This document shows, one piece after another, positions 9,561 through 18,549 of a DNA stretch of 64,000 bases. The stretch covers positions 434,001 through 498,000 of the forward strand of contig NZ_BDUD01000002.1 of NCBI RefSeq assembly GCF_003113895.1, written 5' to 3'. The DNA is from Nostoc commune NIES-4072 (GTDB lineage Bacteria > Cyanobacteriota > Cyanobacteriia > Cyanobacteriales > Nostocaceae). The notes under the pieces were generated by a model. The model worked only from the letters and a program-made list of their open reading frames with translations, made no database searches and was not told the origin of the DNA. The position numbers and the translations under genes are program-made. How positions within the stretch are numbered: position 1 is the stretch's first letter; each line of letters opens with the position of its first letter.

Positions 9561-10256
9561 ATGAGCAATACAGGGCGTAAAAAAAAATTAGCATCTTTCA
9601 ACTGCGATCAAAGGAAGTGGGAGCAGTTTATCGCCTGTTGCAACTCGAAAGGCACAACAGCAACAGCCACGCTGCTCGAATTTATCGATCTCTACTTAGG
9701 CGATTCCCAAGATAAGGTTGATGCAATAGGTGGTAACGATTTAGACGAACGCCTAGACTCAAAGATTAAGGCAAGTGTAGATAAATACTTAGTCGCTAGT
9801 AATAATATTAACAGCAGTCCTACCAATGAAACGATAAAAGCTATTTGCGAAAGACTTGATAAGCTCGAGTCAGAGTTTTTAAGTGAATTTGATAGCAATC
9901 AAACTACAGCAATTGATAATCTCGCCAATTTAGAACAAAAAGTGGAGAGAATGGCAGCTCGAATGACACAGTTGGCTGAGGCGATCATTAAAATACAAGA
10001 CTATCTCAACAACCAACAAAAGCGGGGACAGAAATCGTACTACAATAATTCATCATTCAAAGTGCATACTCCCAGAATGCAACCGTTAACTGAAGAAGGT
10101 TTGGCTTCAAGACTTGGTGTAAGTGAGGAAACTGTACGCAAGGAGCGAATTAAACTCCCCCCACCGCTTTTTGTAGCATGGTGTAAGGGCAAAGATAGAT
10201 CCGGTATTGGGTGGGAATTTAACGAAAATACAGGATTATATCAGCCGACAAGTTAG
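9561..10256 (+). CDS. RHH-like plasmid protein with C-terminal HTH
   Basis: 231 residues. The N-terminus (about 8-48) resembles a ribbon-helix-helix/CopG-like DNA-binding segment. A middle acidic/coiled-coil part follows (about 55-150). A C-terminal HTH-like segment holds LTEEGLASRLGVSEETVRKE (about 176-195), and the end is rich in aromatic residues. A close paralog lies on the minus strand at 32602-33237 and shares the middle and C-terminal parts but not the RHH-like N-terminus. Function is unknown; replication or copy control is a reasonable guess. Confidence 0.55.
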   Translation: MSNTGRKKKLASFNCDQRKWEQFIACCNSKGTTATATLLEFIDLYLGDSQDKVDAIGGNDLDERLDSKIKASVDKYLVASNNINSSPTNETIKAICERLDKLESEFLSEFDSNQTTAIDNLANLEQKVERMAARMTQLAEAIIKIQDYLNNQQKRGQKSYYNNSSFKVHTPRMQPLTEEGLASRLGVSEETVRKERIKLPPPLFVAWCKGKDRSGIGWEFNENTGLYQPTS

Positions 10257-10448
10257 TATTAACTGTAATAAACGATTGGGCGTTTCTTTGCGGTTTTGGG
10301 GACTTTTACTGCGTGCATGGTGTGCTAAAAAAAACCTGACTTACGATCATATTGAATGGCGCACTCTAAAGCAGGAATGTAAAAATCAGTGATGGTGTTG
10401 TGGGTGTTGCTGGTGTAGCTAATTTTCCTTATGATTCACGCAGGTTTT

Positions 10449-10844
10449 TCAAGTTTCTAACCAGTTATCTAATTTTAAGTTGGGAATATTGATAAAATCT
10501 TTGATATTGTTAGTAACAAGAATATCGTCACGAGAACGAGCTACAGCAGCAATCAAAGCATCAAATTCTCCGGTTGGTTTCCCAATTTTTCTGAGTTCGC
10601 TTTGAATCTTGCCAAATTCGATAGCTGCTTCTATTCCAAATGGTTCTACTGGTAGTAATTCAGTAAACTGTGCTAATATCTCTAGATTTTTGGTTACCTG
10701 TTGAGAACAATAAACGCCTTTATATAGTTCTGAAACTACAATGATAGAGAGATAGCATTGGCGGAAAAAGCGATTAAATTTAGTAACAGCTTGGGGATTT
10801 TCGTTCAGCAGTGCAATGCAAATATTGGTATCTAGCAGATACAT
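10449..10844 (-). CDS. PIN-domain toxin, VapC-like
   Basis: 131 residues. The PIN signature begins MYLLDTNICIALL, continues with VVSELYKGV, and ends with FDALIAAVARSRDDILVTNN, so the acidic residues of the metal site are present (D5, E about 40, D about 99, D about 108). VapC toxins are ribonucleases neutralised by the cognate antitoxin. The ATG overlaps the TAA of the upstream small gene (TAATG), as is usual for antitoxin-toxin operons. Confidence 0.8.
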   Translation of the reverse strand: MYLLDTNICIALLNENPQAVTKFNRFFRQCYLSIIVVSELYKGVYCSQQVTKNLEILAQFTELLPVEPFGIEAAIEFGKIQSELRKIGKPTGEFDALIAAVARSRDDILVTNNIKDFINIPNLKLDNWLET

Positions 10845-11131
10845 TAGCCTAAATCCTGATTGTCAAGTGAGTCTATGGTTCTGCCTTGATAAGCATGGCG
10901 CTGTTGGTCAATCTCTGTAAATATTTCTGCTAATTCCGGTTGGTTCTTCCAAACCCCAAATAATTGATTGAGTCTAGCTAGTCTCTCCTCGTTTGTTAAT
11001 GGTGGTTGTGGTTCTATAATTTGATTGGCAATAAATTCTACGTCTATGATTATCTCTGTCCCATCTGGAATATTATTGAGTTCTTCTAAAATTTCGATGT
11101 TTTGACCACGTTTTATCCCTCTAACCTTCAT
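10844..11131 (-). CDS. VapB-like antitoxin
   Basis: 95 residues, immediately upstream of and overlapping the PIN toxin. The N-terminus (MKVRGIKRGQNIEIL, then PDGTEIII) is compatible with an AbrB-like or short beta-rich DNA-binding domain. The C-terminal half is acidic and helical, as in toxin-binding tails. An AGGAGA Shine-Dalgarno lies upstream of the ATG. The assignment rests mainly on context. Confidence 0.65.
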   Translation of the reverse strand: MKVRGIKRGQNIEILEELNNIPDGTEIIIDVEFIANQIIEPQPPLTNEERLARLNQLFGVWKNQPELAEIFTEIDQQRHAYQGRTIDSLDNQDLG

Positions 11132-11196
11132 ATTTGATTATCTCCTGTAATTAATTAGTTGACGGTTGACAGTTGTCTGTTAACGGTGAACAGCCC

Positions 11197-11388
11197 TCAA
11201 TCATCAATCTTTAAATTCAAACTCATTTGTCCATAATTTAAGGATAGCTCAGGTTGCAGATAAGACACTTTCGGTTTGATTTCATCCATAGCCAACCACA
11301 AATCTAATAACGCTTTTTCTTCAGTCAGGCGTTTCTTTTCATCACCAATGCGCGGAATTATTTTTAACGCTATTTCAAATGTCCGCAT
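11197..11388 (-). CDS. Small ORF of unknown function, possibly a gene end
   Basis: 63 codons (MRTFEIALKIIPRIGDEKKR...), directly following the DUF499-derived pseudogene on the same strand. The composition looks protein-coding, but I do not recognise a family. It may be the 3' end of a neighbouring gene carried along with the duplicated DUF499 fragment. Confidence 0.35.
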   Translation of the reverse strand: MRTFEIALKIIPRIGDEKKRLTEEKALLDLWLAMDEIKPKVSYLQPELSLNYGQMSLNLKIDD

Positions 11389-11389
11389 A

Positions 11390-11885
11390 AATAAGTAGCT
11401 TTATCAACATAGGGAAACAACTTGCGGTAGTCCATCACTTGCCCAACGGAGATTTCCAACGACTGGATACCCTGGACTTGATTATCTTGGATGTGATCGC
11501 CTAATTCATTAAATACACGGTGAAACCAATTCGCAATTGACAATGGGCTAACCGCTGCGCTAACGCAATTAAAATCAGTGGGGGCTTGAAACCCAGTAAT
11601 TAACAATTAAGCAATTAAACGATTTCTCGTATTTAACTGCGAATGGGCGAAAAAGCGAATTGACAATTGTTTTGGTCAAGTGTCCCCTGCAAATCAAATT
11701 CTTCCGGTTTAGCTTTAAACAGAGATAAATCATTCCAGTCATCGCCAATTTTTTCGCTCCCGTTAGGTGTGCGGGGTGTACGAGTACCGTAGGTTAAGAT
11801 GCTTGCTAGGGTTTCCCTCTCCTCTACGGGAGCCATTGCCATAGTCAGCTACAATTTTGAAAGTTGTGGTTTTAGCGATCGCCTC
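11390..11885 (-). pseudogene. Degenerate copy of the DUF499 ATPase 3' region
   Basis: Two blocks match the DUF499 protein encoded at 28428-31736. One is about 11690-11885 (ERETLASILTYGTRTPRTPN and the following residues). The other is about 11392-11520 (VFNELGDHIQDNQVQGIQ...VMDYRK). They correspond to adjacent residues of the intact protein. A repeat-rich insert of roughly 165 bp (about 11520-11685) separates them at the point that reads GTLDRVFNE in the intact gene. Beyond both outer ends the homology stops. It cannot encode a functional product. Confidence 0.75.
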
Positions 11886-11886
11886 T

Positions 11887-12078
11887 TCATCCACCAAAGC
11901 ATATCCAATCACGCCCAGCAGTAAGAGCTGCTGATGGTGTATAGTAAAGCTTTTGTTCGCCAAACACTGCACTATCGTCATTAATGAACCGAAACTGCCA
12001 GCAATACGCTTGAGTGTAAAATACGACCAAAATAGAGTTGTTGATGCAGGTAAGTGAGTAAATTTTAGTGGTAGTCAT
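11887..12078 (-). CDS. Short ORF joined to the DUF499 remnant
   Basis: About 63 codons from an ATG at 12078 (MTTTKIYSLTCINNS...), ending just where DUF499 homology begins. It may be the N-terminal part of another gene truncated by the junction. No family recognised. Confidence 0.25.
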   Translation of the reverse strand: MTTTKIYSLTCINNSILVVFYTQAYCWQFRFINDDSAVFGEQKLYYTPSAALTAGRDWICFGG

Positions 12079-12213
12079 AGTGCTGTGGTGGCGCAAGGCT
12101 AACTTGTGCTATACGTCAGTTCCCAAGTGAAGATCCGTTTTCAGATTGCGGCTGACGGTCGCCCTGGTGCTTGAAGCTGCTTGATGAACAATATTTAAGA
12201 TAATCAATCGTTT

Positions 12214-12558
12214 CTACTTGTTGAGCAACTCTAAGTCCCAGGTATAAAATCCAATTTGGTCAGGGACTCTAAAGAATCGCCCTGTGCGATGACCCCGTGA
12301 TAACTCATTCAATATCTTGTTTTTCACTTCTCTAATCTCAGTCGCAGTGAGTTCGCCATAGATTCCGTTGGTAATTTCTGAAACCCCGAAAACTTTACCC
12401 GAATTATTTTCTAGAAAAGTTGTTAGTGGATCAATTAAAAACTGACCCTGAAATTCTTCGAGCATTGGTATATCTTTGGGCTGCGGCGGCAAAACTTGTT
12501 TCTTATTTTTGCCTTTGACTCTTGTGGACGAATTTTTCGTCTCCGGTTTGGGTAGCAA
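12214..12558 (-). CDS. Hypothetical protein, probably 5'-truncated by MITE copy a
   Basis: 114 residues. The basic N-terminal linker (KGKNKKQ) is followed by a compact domain (about 40-110) with VFGVSEITNGIYG and REVKNKILNELSRG, which looks like a winged-helix fold. The available start is a TTG only about 14 bases from the MITE. The frame stays open across the junction, so the original N-terminus may be lost. Confidence 0.45.
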   Translation of the reverse strand: MLPKPETKNSSTRVKGKNKKQVLPPQPKDIPMLEEFQGQFLIDPLTTFLENNSGKVFGVSEITNGIYGELTATEIREVKNKILNELSRGHRTGRFFRVPDQIGFYTWDLELLNK

Positions 12559-12572
12559 AGTTAAAGAGAGAG

Positions 12573-12721
12573 GGGAGCAACGCGATTTTGTGAGGTGCTA
12601 AAATCTGGGACGTATATAGCTTGTTTCAGGATGCGATCGCAACTAAAAAACCAGATTTTGTTGAGAATATAGGGGTGTAATTGAGAACTAAACCCCGATC
12701 TCACTTTTTCGCGTTGCTCCC
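12573..12721 (+). mobile_element. 149-bp MITE, copy a
   Basis: Full-length copy beginning GGGAGCAACGCGA and ending TCGCGTTGCTCCC. The inner terminal repeat continues imperfectly to about 22 bp. Flanks (…AGAGAGG and TTATTTAA…) show no target duplication, and both neighbours are gene fragments, so this copy probably marks a recombination junction. Confidence 0.85.
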
Positions 12722-13141
12722 TTATTTAAGGTAGACCTGCCCAATAATGGGGAAAGATATAGTATCTTCAAACTGCACGCTGCCCGATTTGACGAACGTT
12801 TTCGCAATGGCGGCGACCCCTGGAGCGAGGAACAGTGGCGCAGAATTCTTAAAGCCACCAATCGATGTGTAGGTGCAGAAATCCAGACAATTGTAGAACG
12901 CGCCGCTAGTACCATATTCTGCGAAACAGTAATAGAAGATACCTACGCATCAAGCAAACTCCCCGCACTCGAACTAACAGTCGAAGCATTACTAGAAGAA
13001 CGCCGCCAGATTAACCCGCTTGCCATCCGCGAAGCCGATAAAGTCGAGTCGATGCGTAACAAAGCTGACCAACAAGCTTTACCTAGTAGTCCCCTCGATG
13101 AAAGCAAGTTTGCTGTTGGTAACATCGAGATTTTTAGCTAG
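12722..13141 (+). pseudogene. 3' part of an unidentified gene, cut off by MITE copy a
   Basis: One frame is open from the MITE edge to a TAG at 13139-13141, giving 139 codons of credible protein (LFKVDLPNNGERYSIFKLH... to ...FAVGNIEIFS). It is helical and charged with no recognisable domain. There is no start codon of its own in a sensible place, so the 5' part has been lost. Confidence 0.5.
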
Positions 13142-13157
13142 CAAACATTTTCAAGAA

Positions 13158-13310
13158 GAATTCAGAAGTCAGAATCAATCAGTGAAGGATTCAGACCCGC
13201 CACTGATTGAAGACCACCAAATTTCAATTTGGTGGAGTCAAAAAAAGGTTATTCATCTGCCAGTCTTACAGAATTCATGCTGAATTCTAACTCCTGACTT
13301 CTGAATTCTG
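13158..13310. repeat. Nostoc-type inverted-repeat element
   Basis: The left arm GAATTCAGAAGTCAG and right arm CTGACTTCTGAATTC flank about 120 bp that contains an inner hairpin (CCACCAAATT/AATTTGGTGG). A related element with degenerate arms lies at about 60770-60880. Confidence 0.55.
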
Positions 13311-13428
13311 TTTCCATAAATCAATTCAAAGTTTCACCATGTTTGAATGAAAGCAAATGTAGCCAAAACATTTCAAAAGTTCATAATGCCTGCCATTTTT
13401 AACCACTCTACTTTATTTATCTAAGATT

Positions 13429-13986
13429 ATGGAAGTTACAAGACAAACCGCTCAAACCAACATTCAAACTAAACAAGCACAAAATCCAGAAAAAAGCCTG
13501 TTTTTCAAAATTCTCAATATCGTTGGGCCAATTGCTGGTTTTACTGCTGCTCTCTCACCCCTACCACTATACTTTTGGACTCGCCAGCCCCAGTACCTAC
13601 CTATTGGTGCAACCTTTACCAGTAATAATCAAACAGTTCAACTCGAACTAGCAGACGATAGAAAAGAATATGCCCACGGACTCAAATTTCGTGACTCGAT
13701 TCCCGAAAATCACGGAATGCTATTTGTCCTCAACAAACCTGAAAAAGTTAAACTTTGGATGCAGGATACGTATATTCCTTTAGATATGATATTTCTCCAA
13801 GATGGAGTTATTAAATCAATCGTAGAGGCGGCTCCCCCCTGCAAAACAAAAATCTGTCCTAAGTACGATTCCATCTATCCTGTTAACCAAGTTATCGAAC
13901 TACCTGCTAACAGTACCAAAACCCTCAACCTCAAAGTAGGTAAGAAGCTCCATCTCGACTTCAACCCAAATCAAACGCAGAATTAG
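13429..13986 (+). CDS. DUF192 family protein with N-terminal membrane anchor
   Basis: 185 residues. Residues about 26-48 form a hydrophobic segment (FKILNIVGPIAGFTAALSPL), after which the chain is probably extracytoplasmic. Residues about 65-180 are the DUF192 domain, with HGLKFRDSIPENHGMLFV, KLWMQDTYIPLDMIFLQDG and VIELPAN. The molecular role of DUF192 is not established. It stands at the head of the VirB-like cluster and is followed by a strong palindrome. Confidence 0.8.
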   Translation: MEVTRQTAQTNIQTKQAQNPEKSLFFKILNIVGPIAGFTAALSPLPLYFWTRQPQYLPIGATFTSNNQTVQLELADDRKEYAHGLKFRDSIPENHGMLFVLNKPEKVKLWMQDTYIPLDMIFLQDGVIKSIVEAAPPCKTKICPKYDSIYPVNQVIELPANSTKTLNLKVGKKLHLDFNPNQTQN

Positions 13987-14060
13987 TTGACGGACAATTT
14001 ATTTCACTGGGTAAATTAACGGTAAGCTACCGTAATTACACTACCTCACATATCAATTAC

Positions 14061-14091
14061 TGACCCCCGATATAGACTATATCGGGGGTCA
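14061..14091. promoter_or_regulatory. Perfect 15-bp-arm palindrome between DUF192 and VirB2-like genes
   Basis: TGACCCCCGATATAG and its exact reverse complement are separated by a single base. No T-run follows on either strand. The hairpin could terminate DUF192 transcription, but the perfect symmetry would also suit an operator for the secretion operon. Confidence 0.5.
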
Positions 14092-14386
14092 AACATTATG
14101 AAATAAACCACTGATTTAAATGTTGAAAGTTGTCAATTCAATTTTTCTAATTTTTTACTAATGATTTACTAAAAATCATAGTGTTTAAAAATGGAAAATT
14201 CTTAGATGCTTTTACGGATATTAGTCTCATAAAATAGGTTTACAAGCGAGAAGTTGGAGCAGAGATTTACTCCAATCCAAACTATGTACTAGGGGCAGAC
14301 TCCGCCAACAGAATAAAGCAGTAATTCAGTCGTAATTACCCCTACAAAGTTTCATCCAGTAATTTACGAAATCATCTACTTTTTTT

Positions 14387-14983
14387 ATGAGAACAGACTA
14401 CGAATCTAATTTTAGCAACGATCGCATTCCTTCCTACGAAGAATACGGATACCCCGCTCCCACCCGTCGCCGTCGCAACTGGAAAGAAAACGCCAGCATT
14501 GCCGGACTAATGGCAGTTGGTACTGGCTTGATGATTGCAGATATCTCCATTCATCACATGGTAATGGCATCACTGGCCTTTGGAACTGGCATTGTAGCGT
14601 TACTACCCAAGGAAGCAAACTTGCTACTTTCCAACTTCGAGAAATGGCAGCGCAAGTATGGCATCAATATCTATACCGTCTTGTTCTGCTTAGTAGGTGT
14701 AATATTTATGTTGGATATGGCAGCTGCACCCGCAAACGCCCAGTTCATGCAAAACGCAGAGGATTTCTTCACAGAGTATTTTACAGGTGTTAATGCAGAC
14801 ATCATTAAATACGTATTTGCGGTACTGCGCGGTTTGTTCCTAATTTACCTTGGTATTGGTCTGATCCGGGTCGTTCAATCAGCCAGAAACGACGAGGATT
14901 GGCAAACAATCGCCCGTACACCAATTATCGTTGCCCTCACAGTTGTAGTTGGAGATTTGCTTGCAGGGCTGGTAACAGGCTGA
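14387..14983 (+). CDS. VirB2-like pilin precursor candidate
   Basis: 198 residues. A long N-terminal region with two hydrophobic stretches leads to a signal-peptidase-like site, DMAAAPANA followed by QF (about 117-119). The remaining 80 residues contain two membrane spans (about 141-162 and 173-196), the size and topology of mature VirB2/TrbC pilins. First in line before the VirB3- and VirB4-like genes, the canonical order. Pilin identity is inferred from layout and topology. Confidence 0.5.
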   Translation: MRTDYESNFSNDRIPSYEEYGYPAPTRRRRNWKENASIAGLMAVGTGLMIADISIHHMVMASLAFGTGIVALLPKEANLLLSNFEKWQRKYGINIYTVLFCLVGVIFMLDMAAAPANAQFMQNAEDFFTEYFTGVNADIIKYVFAVLRGLFLIYLGIGLIRVVQSARNDEDWQTIARTPIIVALTVVVGDLLAGLVTG

Positions 14984-15076
14984 TACGTCACTCGTCAAAA
15001 AAGCCACCACGAGTGGCACAATTCCACAAGTGCCACTCATCAAGATTTCAAAAGCTGACTTTTGTCTTTCGTAATA

Positions 15077-15412
15077 ATGGGCAGAGAACGGGAATTTCGT
15101 ACTGTCAACCGCGTATTAGGAGACCAACCACGCCTCGGGCCATTCCCCGCCGACCAAATTGTTCCCTGGAGTGCGATCGCTCTCATCTCCTACATGGTAA
15201 TCAAGGGTTTTATGCAAGCTTCTTGGCTTGCAACCGGAATTGTAACCGCCTGGGGATGGGCAACCTGGTGGACAGTAAGTTCTAACAAAGCCTTTTTCGG
15301 TAAGTTTGTCGGCACGCCCCGCATCACCCGTGGTTACAAACCATTTGTCTCCCTCGTTAATCCTCTACAACCTCAACCCAAGAAAAAGCGCCAGCTGAAA
15401 AAACGCAGATAA
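15077..15412 (+). CDS. VirB3-like membrane protein
   Basis: About 111 residues from the ATG at 15077, chosen over an upstream TTG. Two closely spaced hydrophobic segments (WSAIALISYMVIKGFM and WLATGIVTAWGWATWW) and a very basic C-terminus (KKKRQLKKRR) match the small inner-membrane VirB3 type. It lies 38 bp upstream of the VirB4-like gene. Confidence 0.55.
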   Translation: MGREREFRTVNRVLGDQPRLGPFPADQIVPWSAIALISYMVIKGFMQASWLATGIVTAWGWATWWTVSSNKAFFGKFVGTPRITRGYKPFVSLVNPLQPQPKKKRQLKKRR

Positions 15413-15450
15413 AGCTTCTGAATTAATACCAGCGAACAAAACTACAGGCT

Positions 15451-16980
15451 ATGAGTTCGACCACCTCAACGAAAATAAAGCACAAAATTGGTAAAAAATC
15501 TCTCGATACCGAACAATTAGGTGTTGTCAAAAACCTGACACCGTTTGAGGATATTACCCATTTAGCCGGGATTGCAAGTATCTCGCTTGCTGGTCGTAGA
15601 GATATCGGCGCACTCATCCTCCAGAAAAAAGAAGATATTCAAATTAAGTTTTGCTTCGACGTACAGGGAATTCACCCGTCTTTACCAGAAGAACAGATTC
15701 TCCCCATTTTTGAAAATATTGAGGGCGGACTCAAAGAACTTCCCGAACGTGAAACCTTGACAATTCATCTTGGTTCGTTTACTGATGACTTTCTCCGGCA
15801 GCAGGAACTAAAAAAGATAGAGGATAAATGCGATCTAGAGCAATTAACTTTATTAGTGCGATCGGAACGTCTGCGAGCAAGAGAACTCACCGAAGCAGGA
15901 ACTCGTAAAAATAAGTTTTTACGTTTCTGGTGTACCTATAGTGTCCTGGCTTCTGAAGACAGTCGCTCAAATGATGCAATTGAAAAAACTATCAAACAAT
16001 TGCAAAATGCCTGGTTTCAATTTACTGGACAAATTCACGGTGTGCGGCAAGAGCGAATCGAAACAATCTTACGGGATAGTTTTACCTCTGGGTTTCAACG
16101 GTGGGAACAACTTTTTACAAACTCGATGGGGCTTTCAGTGCGAGCAGTCACAAGTGAGGAAGTATGGTCGATTCTTTGGAGTCAGTTTAACCGTAGCGAC
16201 GCACCCAAAGTTCCCAATCCCCTCATATTAGATGAAGAGGGGCTTCGAGAAATTCAAACCAGCGATTTCCATATTCGCCACCTGATGCTGGAGAACGAAA
16301 AATCTGTCCCCTTTCTCGATCGCAGCTGGGTAAGACTGCAAGACAAGTATATCGGCGTTCTTCAGTTTAGCGAAAAGCCCCAAGGCTGGGTAGACGAATA
16401 TGCCCAGCTTCGATACCTCTGGGAGGTAATATCCAAAGAAAAAATCTCCGATACTGAGATTATCTGCCAGCTATCTAAAGCCAACCAGGGACTCGCCAAA
16501 ACTGCCCTTCAACGGATTACGAAACAGTCAATTACTTCCAGCGCGATGTCTTCTGAGAAGGGATCAATTGACGTAAAAGCCAATATGAACATCGAGGAGG
16601 CAGTTAAGGCACAAGAAACTATCCTCAGAGGCAGTCTCCCGATCCATACTGCCGTTGTTTTTTGTGTTCATCGTCACAGTCGTCAAAAACTCGATGAAGC
16701 TTGCCAATACCTTTCTAGCTGCTTCTTACGCCCTGCTGTAGTTGATAGAGAAATCGAGTATGCTTGGAAGACATGGTTACAATGCGTACCTATTGTTTGG
16801 GAAAACCTACTCACAAGACCCTTTAACCGTCGCCTCCCCTATTTCTCATCAGAAGTTCCCGGACTCATGCCGATAGTTAGAACGGCTACGGGAGATAAAT
16901 CTGGGTTTGAGCTAATCGCTGAAGAGGGAGGAACTCCAGTACATCTGGGAGCAACGCGAAAAAGTGAGATCGGGGTTTAG
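15451..16980 (+). pseudogene. VirB4-like secretion ATPase, N-terminal part (split by MITE copy b)
   Basis: About 500 codons of the VirB4/TraC N-terminal region, ending in GGTPVHL and then running into MITE sequence to a TAG. Removing the 149-bp MITE and one copy of the 8-bp target duplication joins it in frame to the C-terminal part (…GGTPVHLDLYKQ…). The N-terminal half lacks the P-loop, so it cannot be an ATPase alone. Confidence 0.8.
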
Positions 16981-17095
16981 TTCTCAATTACACCCCTATA
17001 TTCTCAACAAAATCTGGTTTTTTAGTTGCGATCGCATCCTGAAACAAGCTATATACGTCCCAGATTTTAGCACCTCACAAAATCGCGTTGCTCCC
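16947..17095 (-). mobile_element. 149-bp MITE, copy b
   Basis: Full-length copy in reverse orientation relative to the others. It is flanked by a perfect 8-bp direct repeat, GTACATCT, on both sides. The sequence appears identical to the other full copies. Confidence 0.92.
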
Positions 17096-18436
17096 GTACA
17101 TCTTGACTTGTACAAGCAGCACAAAAATCTCGCCATTTTTGGTACTACCCGTGCGGGTAAATCTGTCTTAGTAGCAGGTCTATTAACACCTGCCTTGGCT
17201 CAAGACATTCCCGTAATTGCACTTGATTATCCCAAACCCGATGGTACTAGTACGTTTACCGACTATACCAAATTCATGGGAGAAGAAGGGGCATATTTCG
17301 ATATTAGTAAAGAATCGAACAATCTATTTGAATTACCTGATTTAAGGGGGTATGAGCCTGAAGTTATTAAGGAGAGAATGACTGATTTCAAGGAATTCTT
17401 AAAATCAACTCTAATGATAATGGTACTAGGGACGAACCCTGTAGGGGTAAGTGCCACAATGATATCAAATATCGAGAGTATCATTACAATCACAATTGAA
17501 ACTTTCTACAACGATGAGGATATCAAACTTCGATATAAGCTAGCCCTAGAAAATGGAGTAGGAACACCTGAATGGGCAGATATTCCAACACTTAAAGATT
17601 TCTATAATTATTGTTCGCCTGGATTTATCAAACTTGATTCAATCACCAATAATAGTAAAGAAATTCTTGATGCTCTTGACCAAATCAGATTGCGATTAAA
17701 GTTTTGGCTGAACTCACGAGTTGGACAATCAATCGCCAATCCATCTAGCTTTAAAACTGATGCGCGACTACTGGTATTCGCACTGCGATCGCTTGGGAGC
17801 GAAGCTGATGCAGCAGTCCTTGCCCTTAGCGCCTATTCCGCAGCATTACGTAGAGCTTTATCATCTAAAGTATCAATATTTTTCTTAGACGAAGCGCCAA
17901 TTTTATTTAGTTTTGATAGCATAGCCGAGCTAATTGGTAGACTCTGCGCCAACGGTGCAAAAGCAGGTATACGTGTAATTTTATCTGCCCAAGAACCAGA
18001 AAGTATTTTTCAAAGTAAATCTGCCTCCAAAATATTTGCTAACATCACGACCCGCCTTATCGGTCGGATTCAAACATCAGCTGTTGACCCATTTGTTAAC
18101 AGGTTTAAATATCCTTATGAAATTATTTCGCGTAATAGTACCGAAGCATTCTTCCCAAAACGCGAAAGTATCTACTCACAGTGGTTACTTGACGATAATG
18201 GCAAACTTACCTTCTGTAGATATTACCCTGCTTATTGTTTACTTGCAGCAGTAGCAAATAACCCGAATGAGCAAGAATTACGCACTCTCTTCCTCAATAA
18301 ATATGCCGATAATCCAATGCTGGGTATGGTGAGATTTTCTGAGGCATACATACAAATGCTTCGGGGGGATGAGTTAAGCCAAGAAGCACAACAATTACTG
18401 GATAACAATAACAATAAGCAATTAAAGCCAGCATAA
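16964..18436 (+). pseudogene. VirB4-like secretion ATPase, C-terminal ATPase part
   Basis: The C-terminal half carries Walker A FGTTRAGKSVLV (about 59-70 of this ORF), a Walker B-like VSIFFLDEAPILF and an RLIGRIQ motif near the end, typical of VirB4/TraC ATPases. Its first 44 codons, from a GTG at 16964, come from the MITE, which is open in this frame. A chimeric ATPase domain could still be translated, for instance by reinitiation after the overlapping stop at 16980. Native VirB4 function is unlikely. Confidence 0.8.
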
Positions 18437-18549
18437 ATTATATAAGACAAACTAACAAATAATCTGGACTGGGAAAAAGAAGAATAAATAAATCATAAAA
18501 AAGTGGCTTAACTTTAATTGCCACATTGGTTATTTTATCCACCAAAAGT

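Noticed and set aside
16947..16980. Programmed ribosomal frameshifting at GAAAAAG in MITE copy b to produce full VirB4
   Set aside because: The needed shift is +1 while the run would favour -1, the same sequence occurs in all MITE copies regardless of gene frame, and 44 foreign residues would be inserted before the P-loop.
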